From assembly GCA_020746105.1 (NCBI GenBank), contig CM036633.1, positions 15,236,501 to 15,300,500 on the forward strand: a DNA stretch of 64,000 nucleotides, read 5' to 3'. The notes below the pieces were generated by a model, which made no database searches, was not told the DNA's origin, and worked only from the letters and a program-made list of their open reading frames with translations. This document shows positions 48,671 through 61,847 of this stretch, in pieces (within the stretch, counting starts at the first letter, position 1; the number at the start of each line of letters is the position of its first letter). The position numbers and the translations under genes were made by a program. Origin of the DNA: Trogon surrucura. Its lineage: Eukaryota; Chordata; Aves; Trogoniformes; Trogonidae.

Positions 48671-51600
48671 GACAAACCTTTATCATATCTGATAACAAAT
48701 ATACATATATTTCCTTGTAAGAAAAGATAACGAAACAGTTTTCATGTGGTTTTTTGTTGTTTTTTTTAACGTAGCCATTTTTAAAGTAGTCATTTTTTTT
48801 TGAAGTAGCCATTTCAGTAGTGCCATCAGAAATAGGAAGCACAAATGAGCGTGTGGAGCCTATAGTGGCAAAAATACAAGGCACAGCACGGCGAGCCACG
48901 ATGCAGGTCCCATGTGGCCTCTGCTTATCTCTGCCTTGAGGAACGCTCGTGTCTTTCAGAGCAAGCAACAGAGTACTGAAAAGTCTAAGGGGCTGCACCC
49001 CAGAATTTCGCACGGTGAGAACTGCCCGATCTGCCAAGGCAAAATCTCCGGGTTACGTTAATCCTGATTTTTCTGCCTTTTAGGCTTCAGAGACAGGCAC
49101 CTCTGTGACCTCCTGCAGTATTTTTTACTTGCCACATTTTCTTCTCTTCTCCAGCAGCCTTCTATGCAGACCACTCTGCAGTCAGAGGTTCTGTGTGTAA
49201 CTCACCAGGAAACGGATTTGCTGTGTGTATTTTTTTGTTTGTGTATTTCTTCCCAATTTCAAAGACTCTCCATATGCTGCGCAGAGGCCCTTGACCTATT
49301 GTGGTCCCGAGATTGATGCATTTAACCTCTCCCTGGCTGGTCCAGTGTCATTACAGTCATTAGAGTTCTTTTTTTTTTTTTCACTTGATTAACAAGGAAT
49401 GACAACTAACTTTTAAACAAAGGCATTTCAAAATATTTGATGTTCCTGCCCTCTTAATTTCCTATCAGTTCATAAGTTTATTTCAAACATTATCATCTTC
49501 ACACAGAAAAGCAGAATGATCGTTTTTATGTAGGCCTGTGTTTTGATATTTTAAAATGTAACTGTGCAGGTTAACCAACCATTTTGAAATATTCTAAATA
49601 TAGCAAGTCCCATACCGGCTTCTTGTATTTTTCTTTTCTTAGTCACATGAAGAATCAAAATCAACTTGATAAAGCAATTGTTAGCCCAACAGTTGCTGGG
49701 GAGAGCTCCCTCCTTCTGGAAAACAAATATTCTTTAGCCTAGGGCAAAAGTACAGATATTTCAGCTTCAATCTTTCCTCTGCTCAGCCTAGAATTCCTGT
49801 GTAACTGCAGATTTAAAATTACATTCCTTTTCCTTTTTAGCCAGCTGCTCCTTCTTCTGCCGAAGAGAGGTCGAAGGAAATCTTGGGATCGCATGGGGAA
49901 GCGATGTCTCCCTGTTTCCTGGGACGGGCAGGCCCAGGGCGCTCCGTAGGCAAAACAGTCCATGCGGGAAGTCCAGGGCGCTCTGGAGATCACGATGAAG
50001 AGGAACTCCCTTCAGGTCCAGCAGGTCTGACAAAGAGCAACGCTGCCAGCCGGCCCTGCAGCTGCGCAAGTGTCCTCGCAGGAGGCTTTGCCCTGCGTTC
50101 TGAGAGGCCCTTGGGTGCACCAAGAGAGCCGGCGCGGGGCTGGCGCTGCATCCTGGCTCACGCACGCGGTCAGGGCTTGAAACCCAGAGGGTGAGAACAG
50201 GCCCTTGGAGCCCTGGTACCTGTGCATTGACTTCTTCCAGATCTCACTTGGATGCCTCTGCGCTGCTCTTATCAGAGCTTGGGAGTTCCAGGAATGCAGG
50301 CGGGAGCCATCCGACTGCATGGGGAAGCCCAGGTTTCCTGGATATCTGGCTCTGGCTGCATGCTGAGGGAAGCGGCATTGCTAAGATTGCCCTGGTGGCT
50401 TATAACAAATTTGTCGTATTTTGTTTCCACGATATTTTTCTCTTTGGCATACAAAGGAAGTTTGAGACCAAGTCCACCTTTAGGATGTCATTACGAGCTG
50501 AAGAAAAAGACTTTTAATGGAAGCTAGTTATATTTTTATCAACTTAAAGATGTTCACTCCTCTCCATAAGACTGCACGCTCAGTTTGGGGTGTGCATACA
50601 TTTGCCACTGCTGTTTCCCAGGACAAGTGCTATTTTAAAATTTGAAAATAAGACATTTTTTTCGATAAAAGTACAATCCTTGCAATGTGCTGCGGACCTT
50701 GAAAGGTTTGGCAAGTATGGGGATCGGTTCACTGATCTGGAATTCCTTGGCTGGGGCTGCAGAGCAGTCCTTGCTCTGGTCTCCAGGAGGGAGTTACCCC
50801 TCTGCTGCACCAGTGCTGCAGGAGGAAAAGCAGACGTGGAGAACAGGCTCCTCAGCGCTGTGCCTGAGCTCGGGAAAGCCTAACAAGCAAAACTTGAACT
50901 GTTCAGGGGAAGTAGAGCTAGGACCTGATTACTTTTTCCGAGCTTCTCTATCTTAGTGGCTGCTGCTACTGTTAAATGTGATCAACTCCTGTTTGTTCAC
51001 TTGAGCTCGCCGTCGGCGCTCGCTGTTTGCTGGGGCAAGCCCAGGACGTTTCCCTCCCCACCTGTCAAACTCGAAGTGTGCTTTGGCCCCCTGCCATCGC
51101 CGAGGCTCGACGACTCGAGCAGACCGCTTCAGGAACAAGCCATCCCAGTACTTAAGCCGCCTCTGCTTCATGAGCTTTTCTTCCCATCTGCATGCTTTCT
51201 GAAGAAGAAAGTGTTTGCTGGTCCAAGAGGTTTTCCACTTGCGCCTCCTTCAGCTTTCCATTACCGCTCAGAGGTTATATGGGGTGCAGTGCTGTACACT
51301 GTACTGTACTATATGCAGAGGTGTTCAGACTTAATTTATTCCCTTCTCCTGGATAAAGATTATTGCAGCTGTGTGTTTTGGAAAACTATCAATGAAGGGA
51401 GTTCAGCTCATACAACACACTTTCAATAGAGTACTGTACTCTATATTTCCAGGTTCTGTTTTAATTACACTTGCATATTACCTTGGAGGAAGCTGAAATC
51501 TGGAAAATGTTTTCTCATATACCATGTCTTAAACCTTCCTGACCTTCTGTTTTATACCAAGTACATTTATGTTTGTGATGAAAACCATATAATATGGGGC

Positions 51601-54600
51601 AAGGTTTGCCTGTCCGGGATAATCTATCAGAGACCTGCTGTCAGTCCCTCCTAGCAAAGACGGGGCGATTTTTCTAAGAAGTGTTCACACCATCCCTCAC
51701 CCCACTGCCTTCCAGCGATCATTCCCTCTTCCCTCCCTTCACGTGGCACCCAACAAGACCAACCGGAGCTGGCCATGTGTTGTGAACAGGGCAGTGACCC
51801 TCTCCTGTGCCAGCAGTTCTTCAGCTGCTCTGAAGAATCCTCGAGGGACTAAAGCAACAGGGTGGCTCGTGCAGCATCAACGTGTTGCACATATCCTGAA
51901 AACAACAAGCAGAAGGCCCAACCTCGTTTAGAGGGGTTGCCTCCACCTTCTCAGAGGCTGGTGAGCAGGAGCACAGGAGACCTTGGTGTGCCTCGCGCTG
52001 CCGGGGAAGCGAGCCCCGCTGTTGAGCTGGGGTATTGTCTGCACCAGAGATCACTGGAAGCAAACAGCCCCATGTCCACAAATCTCATCAAGGCAACCGA
52101 CACCGTGCAGAGAAAGCAAGGCACCGGTGAGGGCTTCTGTGGACCACGTAACCTCTTGGCCACAAGTAAGGGATCGCAAGAGGGTTCTGGAAGTGCCCTG
52201 TGGACTCGCAGCAAGAGGTGCAAACTTCCCTCAGCGGCTGCTGAGCGTGTGCTTCCTGGGGCTGCCAGCTGAGCAATACCTGGCTGAATCAGACAGCTGC
52301 TCCAGAGCAGCTTGGAAATAACCTTTAAATCCATGCCAAAGAGAGGACATCTTGATCTTCACATCCTTGGGATGTCTGGAGAATGTCCTGAGAGGGTTTT
52401 AACAAAGACATGTGAGCAGCAGAGGGTCTGTCAGTCAGTCCTCTGCCCAGCTCCTGAAGCCCAGCTCTTCAAAACCCCCGAGGTACGGTCTGCTGTCAAC
52501 ACCCTCGAGGCACAGATTGCATCCATCTGCTGTGACTTCTTGAAGAGCTCACCCCTCCTGCAGCCACAGGAAGGTGGGGACCCCTCCAGCCGCAGCCTCT
52601 GCTCCTGAATCTAGCACTGACAGGGCTCATGAGGTTGCATCTTGCCTCAATTCCTCACCCTAAAAAGCAAAGTAACTTTGACTTCATAATGAGCAGCAGG
52701 AATTCTGTAAATCTCATCAAGTGGGAACTTTTTAGTGGGACTAAGCTGCTTTTTAACTTAGCTGTAAGCAAGGATTTTCAGCTACGAGGCAAGAGCTTAT
52801 AAAATGGAAAGTTTTTCATTAGAAAGCAGTGATTATGTAAAAGCAGTGCTGGTCATAGTAGAAGGCTGAGTTTGAATTCCTGATGTGATGCTGTAGCTGA
52901 GAGGGAAAGCTGAATCCTGGACTATAACGAAGATCAAAATCCAATAGAAGTAAAGAATTAGTGTCCCTGTGGCATTGATGAGACTGTTGCTGCAACGTGA
53001 AATGAGTTCTGGTGTTCGCACTACAAAAAGTATTTGGAGAAGTGAGGGTTTAAAGAAAAAAAAAACACATGAGGAAAAAAAATCTGATAAGGAAGGCACA
53101 CAGCAAAAGCAAAACCAAGTTGCTCTACCTTTTCTGTAGAAAATAAAAATTCAGCACAGTCTGCATCGGTAGAACAATGCCCAGGGGAGTACGTTTTTTC
53201 ACGGAGCAGACAAAGAAGCCAATTCACTGATTCGAAGTGGAAACTGGACAGTAGGCAGAAATAGCTGCCTATTAAAAAAATGAAGTGCTAATATTCACAG
53301 AATTAGCTTAGAGCTGAATGTGGTGACCTTTTTAAAGCTGTCAGACTTTAAATCAATCCTGGATCTATCTTTAATACCATAACACCCAGCTATTACATAG
53401 CATCATTTAATTCCAAGGGACTTTAAAAATAGGCCACCTTTAAAAACCAAAAATGGTGGGGAAAAAAAGAGCCCACATCAGAAAGCTGTGCTTCCCCTAC
53501 AGGACAGCGGCCAAAGCCCTGTTAAGTCCTACTCAATGGATTAAGCCAGGAGCTGCTGCTGAACTAGTTCACTGCAAGTTTGGGGCTTCATGCAGAACAT
53601 AAAAATGGTTTTTCCAAGCCACCCCATGGACCCATCTAGCCCGTCTCCTACAGGCAACAGCAGATCCCCAAAGAGAAACAAAGAACAGGGTGAGGTTTCC
53701 CTCTCAGCTTCCAGCTACCAGTGGCTCTCAAAGTCCTGTGGAATCACGTTCAGCAACTCTTCATTGATTTTTCTTCCACAAACTTTTTTTTTTTTTTTAA
53801 AAAAAAGCATATGTAGACCTTTAGCATCCAAACCCGGGTGTGGTCAGGGGTTCCGCAGCTGGGCTGCGCTGTAGGAACCCTTGTCCTTCTGCTTGTTTCA
53901 AACCTCCCTGCACCAGTTTCATTTGTCCCGTTGTGGTTCTTGTTCCTGAGAAAACTTGCTCCCAGTTCACATTCTTAGCCCTCATCACTTTTCCTTCTTG
54001 CCCCAGTCACCTCTCACTGAAGGGCTCCAGTCCATTAATTACTCCTCTCACAGAAGCTGTTTCATACTTCCAGTCGTCTTTATTGCCCCTCTCCAGCTCC
54101 AGTCGCAAAGTGTTCAAGAGCCGGGTAAACCCCTGGAGGCCCCGCGTGTTGTTTTCTCATTTGTTCTCTATTTCTCTCCCAGTCATTCCTGGTGTTGCGT
54201 TTGCTGCCCTGATTGCTGTAAAAACTGAGCTGACATTTCAGGGACTCAGAGGTAACATTTTTTTTACCTAGGGTAAGCAGAGCTCATCAGGCTACGTGAT
54301 CTTAATTGTTCTTTCTGCCCTTATCGCCTATGAATGAAACCACCATCTTGCAATCACATTACGAGATTCAGTCAGTATCAACAGCCCCATAATTTGCTTA
54401 TAATTGCCAGGTCAGCCCAGTGACCCTTTATAGTACTGACTTAAATTCCTTTTCTCAGGAGTCTCCCAAACCTCTGGAATTTCCCCAGAATTCCAAGATT
54501 TATTAAAAATCAGTAGGCTTATTGGTGCGGGTTATATGTTTTAAAGCTCTGACAACGCCAGCATATGCTCCTCATCACTTTCTTACCTTACTGGCATGGG

Positions 54601-55136
54601 GAATATTTCATTACTGTTGCAAGAAGTGAATTATTTCTTACGGCCTTTTCTCTTACCAAAAACATTATAATGTTTTGGGAGACAGATAGCTTCACCGTGT
54701 TTATATTTTGAGATAAAGAGCAGGTCGTTTTTCTTATAACGCCAAAGACTCAATCTGGTTTTAAAGTTTCTGTGCCTTAGAGAGATTCCAGCTTACATTT
54801 TCTGGAACTTATTGATCAAATATTATTCACACAACATTATTCCATAGGGGAAAAAAAAATGAAGTCATCACTAAAGGTGTGCCATTTCTGTCATATTTCT
54901 GCTTACATCTGACATCCGTCTTCAATCACCAACCCACACCAAGTGGGTTTAAATTCTGTAGATGCTATGAAGTGAAGACGTGGGGGCTGTAAGGTCTAGA
55001 TCTTCAAACATCTCAGCCTTGACTGTCACCTGTATCATCACTGGCATCGGTGACATCTCCTCGCAAATGTGTTCATGTGCTGGGGTAACCGTCTGGGCGC
55101 ATGCCCAGAACCCGAGCATCAGCTGTGCTGCTGCCA

Positions 55137-55187
55137 GTCATAGAATCCTAGAATCGTTTTGGTTGGAAAAGACCTTTAAGATCATGA
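55137..55187 (-). mobile_element. CR1 LINE 3' tail, about 50 bp, antisense
   Basis: ATAGAATCCTAGAATCGTTT followed by TGGTTGGAAAAGACCTTTAA is the inverted CR1 terminal sequence. Only the very end of the element is present, and it stops at a CT-rich stretch. Confidence 0.8.
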
Positions 55188-57099
55188 AGTCCTTTCTTTC
55201 TTTCTTTCCTCTCTCCCTCCTCACACGCGGTTTCATGCATGTAGGGCTCATCCAGCAGCTGTTCTCACAACGTACATAAATATCAGGCTGTGATCAGTTG
55301 AATGTCAAAGCTTTTAGCACAAGTCCTTCCTCCATGTGATTTAGGTCAGAAATCCAGGCCAGATCACCAGCTCCTCAAAAGGCACGCTCCCTGCAAGGTG
55401 TGCTGGGCTCGGTATCTATCTCAGCCCTCCTTTGCAAGCTGTCTGGCTTCATGTTTTAGGGTGCAGATGGAGAATAACTTAGCAGTCTGGATGCAGCTGC
55501 ACAGTGGGAGGCACAGAGCGTTCTCCCCTCCTGGTGCCTCCAGCCAGGTGGAAGTGCAGCAGGGAGAAGGAACTATGCCCAAGCCCTCCACACCCTGGGC
55601 AATTAAAAAAAAAAGAAAACAAAATTGGGACAAAAAAGTTTGAAAGAAGTGTCTCCACATTTATTTTTTTTATTTCCTAAGCAGTAAGACTCTGTGATGC
55701 CTGCAGCTCAAGCCCAGAAGGACCCAATCTGCAGGTATCTGTCCCTGGAGAGGAGACTCGTTTGGGGTGGCGTGACTGGTGCCACCCACCCGCTCCCTGC
55801 TCAGCGCACAGATGCTTCAGTTCGCTCTCCCAGGGCCTGGCTCTTCGCTCTGACTGTCTGGGAAGCTTCTTCAGTGCCCTGAATCAGCAGGCTGGAACCC
55901 AGGGCTGTTGTGAAAAGCACTAAAACACCAAAGTCAGGTGCTCAAAGGAACTGTCTGGAGCTGCATGATCAGTCTTTTTAACAGGCCGCGCATGGCTTGG
56001 AGAAGACAGGCTGCTTGCCTGCCTGTGGCCCAGCAGTGAAATTTATGATTTGTCTGAAAATCTTAGAAATGAAAGCTCCTCATCTCCAGACTCGGGTTTC
56101 TCAGCTCTGGTGCTTTGGAGCTCTCACGACAGCAAACACGATCACACCCAGTAATGTTCTAAAGCTACAGCTGTTCCTGGCTGTTTGAAGGTGCTGTCAG
56201 GAGCCTTTGCTGGGCGTTGGCAGCCTGCTCTTGCTCTAAGCCTTCAGAGGGTTCTGGGCCAGAGGTCTGAGTAAAGCCCTGAAAGCCACTAGTGTGAGAA
56301 GGACAAGCAAGTGGAAAGAAAGAAGAGTTACACCGAGCCCTCAGAAGTTGCTTTTTTTCCAAGTAGGCATGAAGCCACGTCTACTCCCTCAGCAACGCTG
56401 CCACCCAACCCATCACTTGTTCTATTTGGGTGCACGTTCACTCTGCAATTGCTCCTGCATTCAATCCATCTTCTTACTCATCCACCCAGCCCTCAGCCCC
56501 TGCTGTCCTCCCCTGCCGTGGGACCATCTCTCTGCCTCCCCCCCCGAAACCTGCTGCTCCCCGAGTCCTCTCCCCCAAACCCCATTCCCTGGGGATTTTC
56601 CTTAGAGGAGCTCCTCCGGCAGCACGTGCTTCTCCCCGCGCTACCATTTCTCCTCTTTAGCTGGGTTCCTGTAACCCGATCACCGACCACATGAGTTAAT
56701 GACTTCTTTGTCATCTGAAGTTTATGAGTCTTATTGCACCTTTGCAGCAAAGAGAGCTCCTGTGAAGATATACAACCCCTTCTCTAAGCCTGCCGAGGAT
56801 CCAAACTTGTGTTTCTCTTCCAACATTTCTGGAGAAAGATTAATGTTTTGAAGCTCTTTGCATGGCCAAAATGAAACGTGTGTGTGGTTTTATCAAGAAA
56901 AGGCTGATTTCTGACTTTGTGCCGTGATAAATGGCATCTTGTAAAAAACAGGCAGACACAACATGCTCCATTTTAAGGCTGTGTCTCTGGCAGCGCGGGC
57001 AGAGTCTGCTCTCTGGATTCCTGGATGGCAAAGCCTGGCACGAGATATTACAGCAAAGAGGGTCTCAGAGAGAAAAATGGTGAAAAGAGCACGTTCTGT

Positions 57100-58030
57100 C
57101 CCCTAGCAGAGGGTCAGCCAATTAATCACTATTATTATTAACAGAGTCATTTTTTTCTTGACAGCTGTGCCCTTCAAAATGACATCAGGGAAAACTGAAT
57201 CAGTTTGCATTACTTCAGCCAGCCAAATCATTGCAGAAACTTGAAACTGGTTCTGAAAAAAAAAAACCAACCCACCAAAACAACCCAGTAAAAGGGGGAC
57301 ATCGGTGAACTCGCAATGACAGAATCAATGGGCTATTCTGAGCACTCGGCCAAGTGTATTTACTGCACCGTACTTACTGCTTTGCAGAAAAAGTTAAGAT
57401 TTCCTTGTTTATGAAATTTGTTGAGAAGCAATGAAATCCCATGCAATTTGATTTTAAGATATCATTTTACTACCCAACAGCAACAGTAAATTCATAAAAA
57501 TAACACGTGAGTGACCAGGACTATGGAGTGCAAAAAAAAAAAGAAATTGTTTGCTTTGTACATTCTTATTAGTCTTGGCTAAGATGTTATAAAAGCAGTA
57601 TCTTTTAACACCTTTTATTATACAAGGGTCAAGGGGTTTTTATGTTTCTTAAAGAAAGCTTCAAATAGCCCACATAGCGGGTTACTGCATCTTTCATATG
57701 GCTGCTGTATAAACAAGCACATTTTACACAGGAAATGACATAACCATGTAAAAGTGTACATGGAGTTTAGGCACATATTCAAGCGCTAATGGGAATGCAT
57801 TGTTTTAAATGGCATACTTTTATGTTTACCTATTGAGCTTAGTGCCCGCATTTTAGCCAAACACAACAGAAATTATCCACACATACCTGTCTTATAGTGT
57901 ACTGTTTATTTGAAATTTGGACCCTCACAAAGACTCTCGTGGGACAGATAATGACCCTAAAAAGTAAATACAAATGAGGCATTCTCAGCGAGAGAGTGAA
58001 AGCTGCCATCATAAAGGTGGAAAGCTGAAC
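57100..58030. promoter_or_regulatory. Repeat-free AT-rich block, candidate GDF5 enhancer
   Basis: About 930 bp with no repeat and almost no CpG, dense in homeodomain-like ATTAAT and TTTATG motifs. It has an E-box CAGCTG at 57162-57167 and a TEAD-type GGAATGC near 57792. It lies about 3-4 kb beyond the GDF5 polyA signal. In mammals several Gdf5 joint enhancers lie downstream of the gene, toward and within UQCC1. Enhancer status here is inference from composition and location. Confidence 0.3.
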
Positions 58031-58331
58031 TTTTAACCTGGATTCCTTTCCAGCTCAGGTTTCTGCGCCTTTCTCCCGTCCAGTCGCTAACACCAGCTCA
58101 CCCATGGGAAGAAAGCCCCAACAGGCGTTTGGGGTGTTTGTCTTTGCACATTCTATAATGACCAGGCTAAAGAAAGCGGTGCCGAACTTCTGCAGCCGCG
58201 AGGTCCTCCGCCTCTTCCCGGCTTCTTTGCTGTGTGCCAGTCCCAGGCTGTGCCCTCTCCCCACAGCTCTGCTCTCAGAGAGGAGCGAGCGCTGAGCCGA
58301 GTCCACCCAGGCTCTGCTTTTGTGCTTATTG

Positions 58332-58380
<49 letters not shown>
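58332..58380. repeat. (TCA)16 microsatellite
   Basis: Forty-nine bases of uninterrupted TCA repeat, running directly into a CR1 3' terminus (TCATAGAATGG). The poly-His and poly-Met frames through it are not genes. Confidence 0.95.
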
Positions 58381-58480
58381 AGAATGGCCCAGGCTGGAAG
58401 GGACCTTAGAGATTATTTAATCCAACCTCCCTGTCATGGGCAGGGACACTCCTCTCGACTAGATCAGGCAACAATAAGGG
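58376..58480 (-). mobile_element. CR1 LINE 3' tail with (ATG)n end, antisense
   Basis: Carries GAATGGCCCAGGCTGGAAGG, GACCTTAGAGATTATTTAAT and CAACCTCCCTGTCATGGGCA. The CR1 end that normally carries an ATTCTATG octamer is here continuous with the TCA microsatellite to its left. The right border is uncertain. Confidence 0.82.
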
Positions 58481-58483
58481 TTG

Positions 58484-58580
58484 TTTATAGAATCATAGAA
58501 TCATAGAATGGCCTGGGCTGGAAGGGACCTTAGAGATCATTTTAATCCAACCTCCCTGTTGTGGGCAGGGACGTCATGGG
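58484..58580 (-). mobile_element. Second CR1 LINE 3' tail, same orientation
   Basis: ATAGAATCATAGAATCATAG then GGCCTGGGCTGGAAGGGACC. It is nearly the same sequence as the tail at 58381-58450, offset by 124 bp. It keeps the normal octamer tail and is truncated at almost the same internal point as its neighbour. Confidence 0.85.
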
Positions 58581-61064
58581 AAGCTTCAGTATGTGATTTT
58601 GCTCTCGTGCCCGGTAAATGAAACTGCTGGATTCCATGTGGAATACTTAAGATTTCCAATGGTTTGTGAGTAGAAATCAAAAGGATATATGAGATTTGAG
58701 GGGGGGGGAAAAAAAAAGCGATGGCTCACTGTGGCAGCATCTTTTTGTCGCTGAAGAAACTTCAGGTGAATTAAGAAACTACCTTAAGAAGAGCAGTGAA
58801 AGAGGTCACTCTCCTCACCACTGTAGATTTAAGTGATCGTAGCCTTTCAGTAATTATCTTAAAATTAACTACAGAGACAGAAGTCTGTGCCAGATAGGCT
58901 ACTAGACATTTACACCGTGATGAAAGTGAGTAGGCCACTCCAGAATCGAAACTGGAATTCCTGGAGTCAACAAACAATTTCAGCCACCTAAATGCAAAAG
59001 GTTGCTCCAGACGTTGTGGCACTGGTCTATAACCAGTGTTACAAACCAGAGATATTCCATTTGAGACTTAAAAGTGGAAAATACTGCCCTACTCCTGCCA
59101 TCCGCTATGCCCGCCCTTGTGAACTCCTCACTTGGAGCTGGACCAAACTTGAGCAGTTCCAGGACCTTCCCTTGTGGATGTTACCCCATCTGAGCTACCA
59201 AACGGGCCGGGAAGGTCATATTACCTGAACATTTGGGCTGAAATTGCTTCTGATTAAGCCAAGCCCAAGGTCAGGCAATTTTGATACAGTAATAATCCAT
59301 TATAATCCTAACATTTATTGTCTATGGTTTTTAATTTGTTTTAAATTGTATTACAGATCTACTAGTGGGGGTTTTGTTGTTCTGGTTTTGTTTTTGTTTG
59401 GTTTTTTCCCCTTTAAGGTGTAACTACTAGCAGAATTTTGGTTTTTGAATCATTACTAAAGGGTGTTTGTAACATAGCATTTTTTTTTATTTTTCCTCAG
59501 TTCACACTGTTTGCTTTGGGATAATTACAAAATCTTGGCATTTTTCTTTTCCATTTAGCTGCTGATATGTACTCAATTTAATTACCATTTACCTGAATCT
59601 TTATCTTGCTTTATTCATGTATTGAGAAATTCATACCAGGACAGGAAACAAGAATCTCAGAGGGATACCCATCAGGTTTCAAAAACTTTATCATGACCAG
59701 CCTCACCAGGATCCTCAGACTGACGCACAGCTCTGCAGTGTGAAGCGTGCAGCAGTTTTCCTTCTCGGATGCCAAAAGGTAAATCATATCCAAAGAAGCT
59801 TGTAGTAAAGCTCAGAATTAAGAACTTCTTGTTGTTTTGAAAGCAGGTGAGACAGGCTGGGGTAAGCAGTCACTGCAGGGGACAGTGACTGTTGGTCCTC
59901 ACCCATGGGGACAAGGAAGAGTCCAGAAGGAGACAGAGGTGCCCTGGGGACAGGCCTGGCCCACAAAATAGATCCATAAGATGCTGAAATTCCTCATGCC
60001 CATGTTACGAAGTAGCTTCAGGTGCTCGTCACTCTACCTGCCTGTTAAGCTGCCAGTCAGTGATCCACCCTCCTGGCAAGTTGCAGCGTTCTGACCCACC
60101 TTGCGTTACAGCGTGGTCCGCACCACGCAACATCGATTCCGGTAGGCAGGAGTGACGGCACTGAGCTGTTACAAAGAGATCGTACACATGAACCTCCTGG
60201 CATTGCCTTTTCTCTACCTCCCTGCTGTAGGCTGTGCTAAGTGACAGGTCTGCCTGCACAGGGGAGCCCCGTGTATCCGGCAGCGAGGCTGCCAAACCAG
60301 GTATTGAGCTGGTTAAAGACTTGGCCACTTAGAGGGTGTGGGAGGCAGGGCAGAGCTTTTTGTTCCTCTTTCTCCATGGCTGTTGACCAGGAATTTGGGA
60401 CGGTTGCCACTAGCATGAACTAGATTACGTCCAGTCTAGGGTACTGACCAGAAGGACCTTCAGCTCCCTGCCACCACCCACACCAGTGATGCTGTGTGGA
60501 GCAGAGTTCAGATCCAGGAAAGTATGTGACCTGATGGTTTAAACTCTGATGAGACAATATCAAACCTTAGCATTTATATTTTATACTATTGATAAGCTAC
60601 TTTGATAACTTCTGGTGGTTCTTACAGCCTTTCTGATTCGTCTACAGTTGAACCTCTGGTACCTGGTTTTGTAGGTGGAAACATACACAGAGTAATCCCA
60701 CAAGAAATTTATAAACCACATCTAGCACAGAGAAAGGGGATCTGCAAACACACAGTCCTTGGAGGGTGGAATTAGAGGACACCAGAACACTTCTGCAATG
60801 ATCTGCCTAACTCATTTTTGCCCCAGGTACATTAAGAGGGAGTGTCACTCCCCACCAGACCAAACCCAGCCACACTTTTGCATCTTTCTTCCAGTATTTC
60901 CAGAGTTTCTCTCTGCGGCAGCAGAGTTAGAGGCAAGCAAAATACACGGACATGCCTTGCACACCGCTGGTATTCTGCTGCACTGAAAAGTCCCTTTCAC
61001 TTGTATTTGTTGTAGAAAAACACTCAAAACAATTTCTTAATAGCATTAGAATTATGGACAGCTA

Positions 61065-61847
61065 GACACAATGTAGCACTGTGTCAATAATTTATTACAT
61101 CTTATGCCATAATCAAACACTTTTACTACGAGGGTTTGAGACCAACTTGGACCTTATACAGAGTAATACATCTTGCTACATAATAATGGAAAGGTGGATA
61201 CTCAAGAAAACTATGTAGCTTGGAGGAAAGCACACACGGAAGCAAACACCTCCTGCATCACCTACCTCCACGTAAAACTTAAAACTAAATCAACATATTC
61301 TATTTAATGACTCCTTTTTTTTTAGATATGCGTTTCAAGAGCTAATCAGAAAGAAATCTTATTACAGTGTTAACTATTTACACCAAGATGGGAGCACACC
61401 AGAACACGACCTTCTCTTCTAGACATCGAGACTCTTTTCTTACACTTCTTAATGCGCAAAGCGCGTGGGACTCACACGTAAGTTCAGTCTCAAGAACATT
61501 GTTCAGAGGAACAAACAACCCACTGATACTGTCTTTATTCCTAGCCTCGGGGCTAAAAGCAGGCAATCTAGAGGTGTGGAGGCATAATCTTCTCCGTAAT
61601 GGACTTCAGCTAGAGCCACTCTGGTGTGGCTGACCCGAGGCCTTACATCGGGCTGCACGACAGAATCCAAACGCTACTGAAATATGCCCACGGTGGAGAG
61701 ACACACGGAAGCGCTGGATTGATTGCGATGTCCTTGTAAACACACTTACCCTAGAGGTAAGAAAACTAGTTAAGCTTGTTCGAGGAGAGGTTGTGTTCAG
61801 TGTGTCACGTTACCTTTCCCAACACATTCAGGTGAGCAACTGTTCTG
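61065..61847 (-). other. GDF5: GDF5 3' untranslated region (inferred)
   Basis: This is the sequence downstream of the GDF5 stop codon on the minus strand. It has no coding potential. The first convincing AATAAA (inside TAATAAATTA) is at 61091-61096, giving a 3' UTR of roughly 0.75-0.8 kb. The 3' border is placed a short distance past that signal and is inferred. Confidence 0.55.
61091..61096 (-). terminator. GDF5: Candidate GDF5 polyadenylation signal AATAAA
   Basis: A canonical AATAAA on the minus strand about 750 bp after the GDF5 stop codon, in an AT-rich context. Cleavage would fall near 61065-61080. Chance hexamers are common, so this is a candidate only. Confidence 0.5.

Larger units (their letters stand above)
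45598..61064. other. Intergenic region between UQCC1 promoter and GDF5 3' end
   Basis: About 15.5 kb without a gene I can support. It contains the LTR fragment at 48.4 kb, CR1 tails at 55.1 and 58.4-58.6 kb, the TCA microsatellite, T-runs near 49370 and 53784, and the AT-rich candidate enhancer block at 57.1-58.03 kb. Small CpG-richer patches occur near 50.04-50.17 and 51.0-51.13 kb. Open frames here are short, have no family features and lack supporting splice structure. Confidence 0.7.

Noticed and set aside
58153..58506. Poly-Met and poly-His frames
   Set aside because: Produced by the (TCA)16 microsatellite read in different frames.
58992..59228. 78-codon plus-strand frame in the intergenic region
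   Set aside because: No recognisable domain, no splice or promoter context, and of a length expected by chance.
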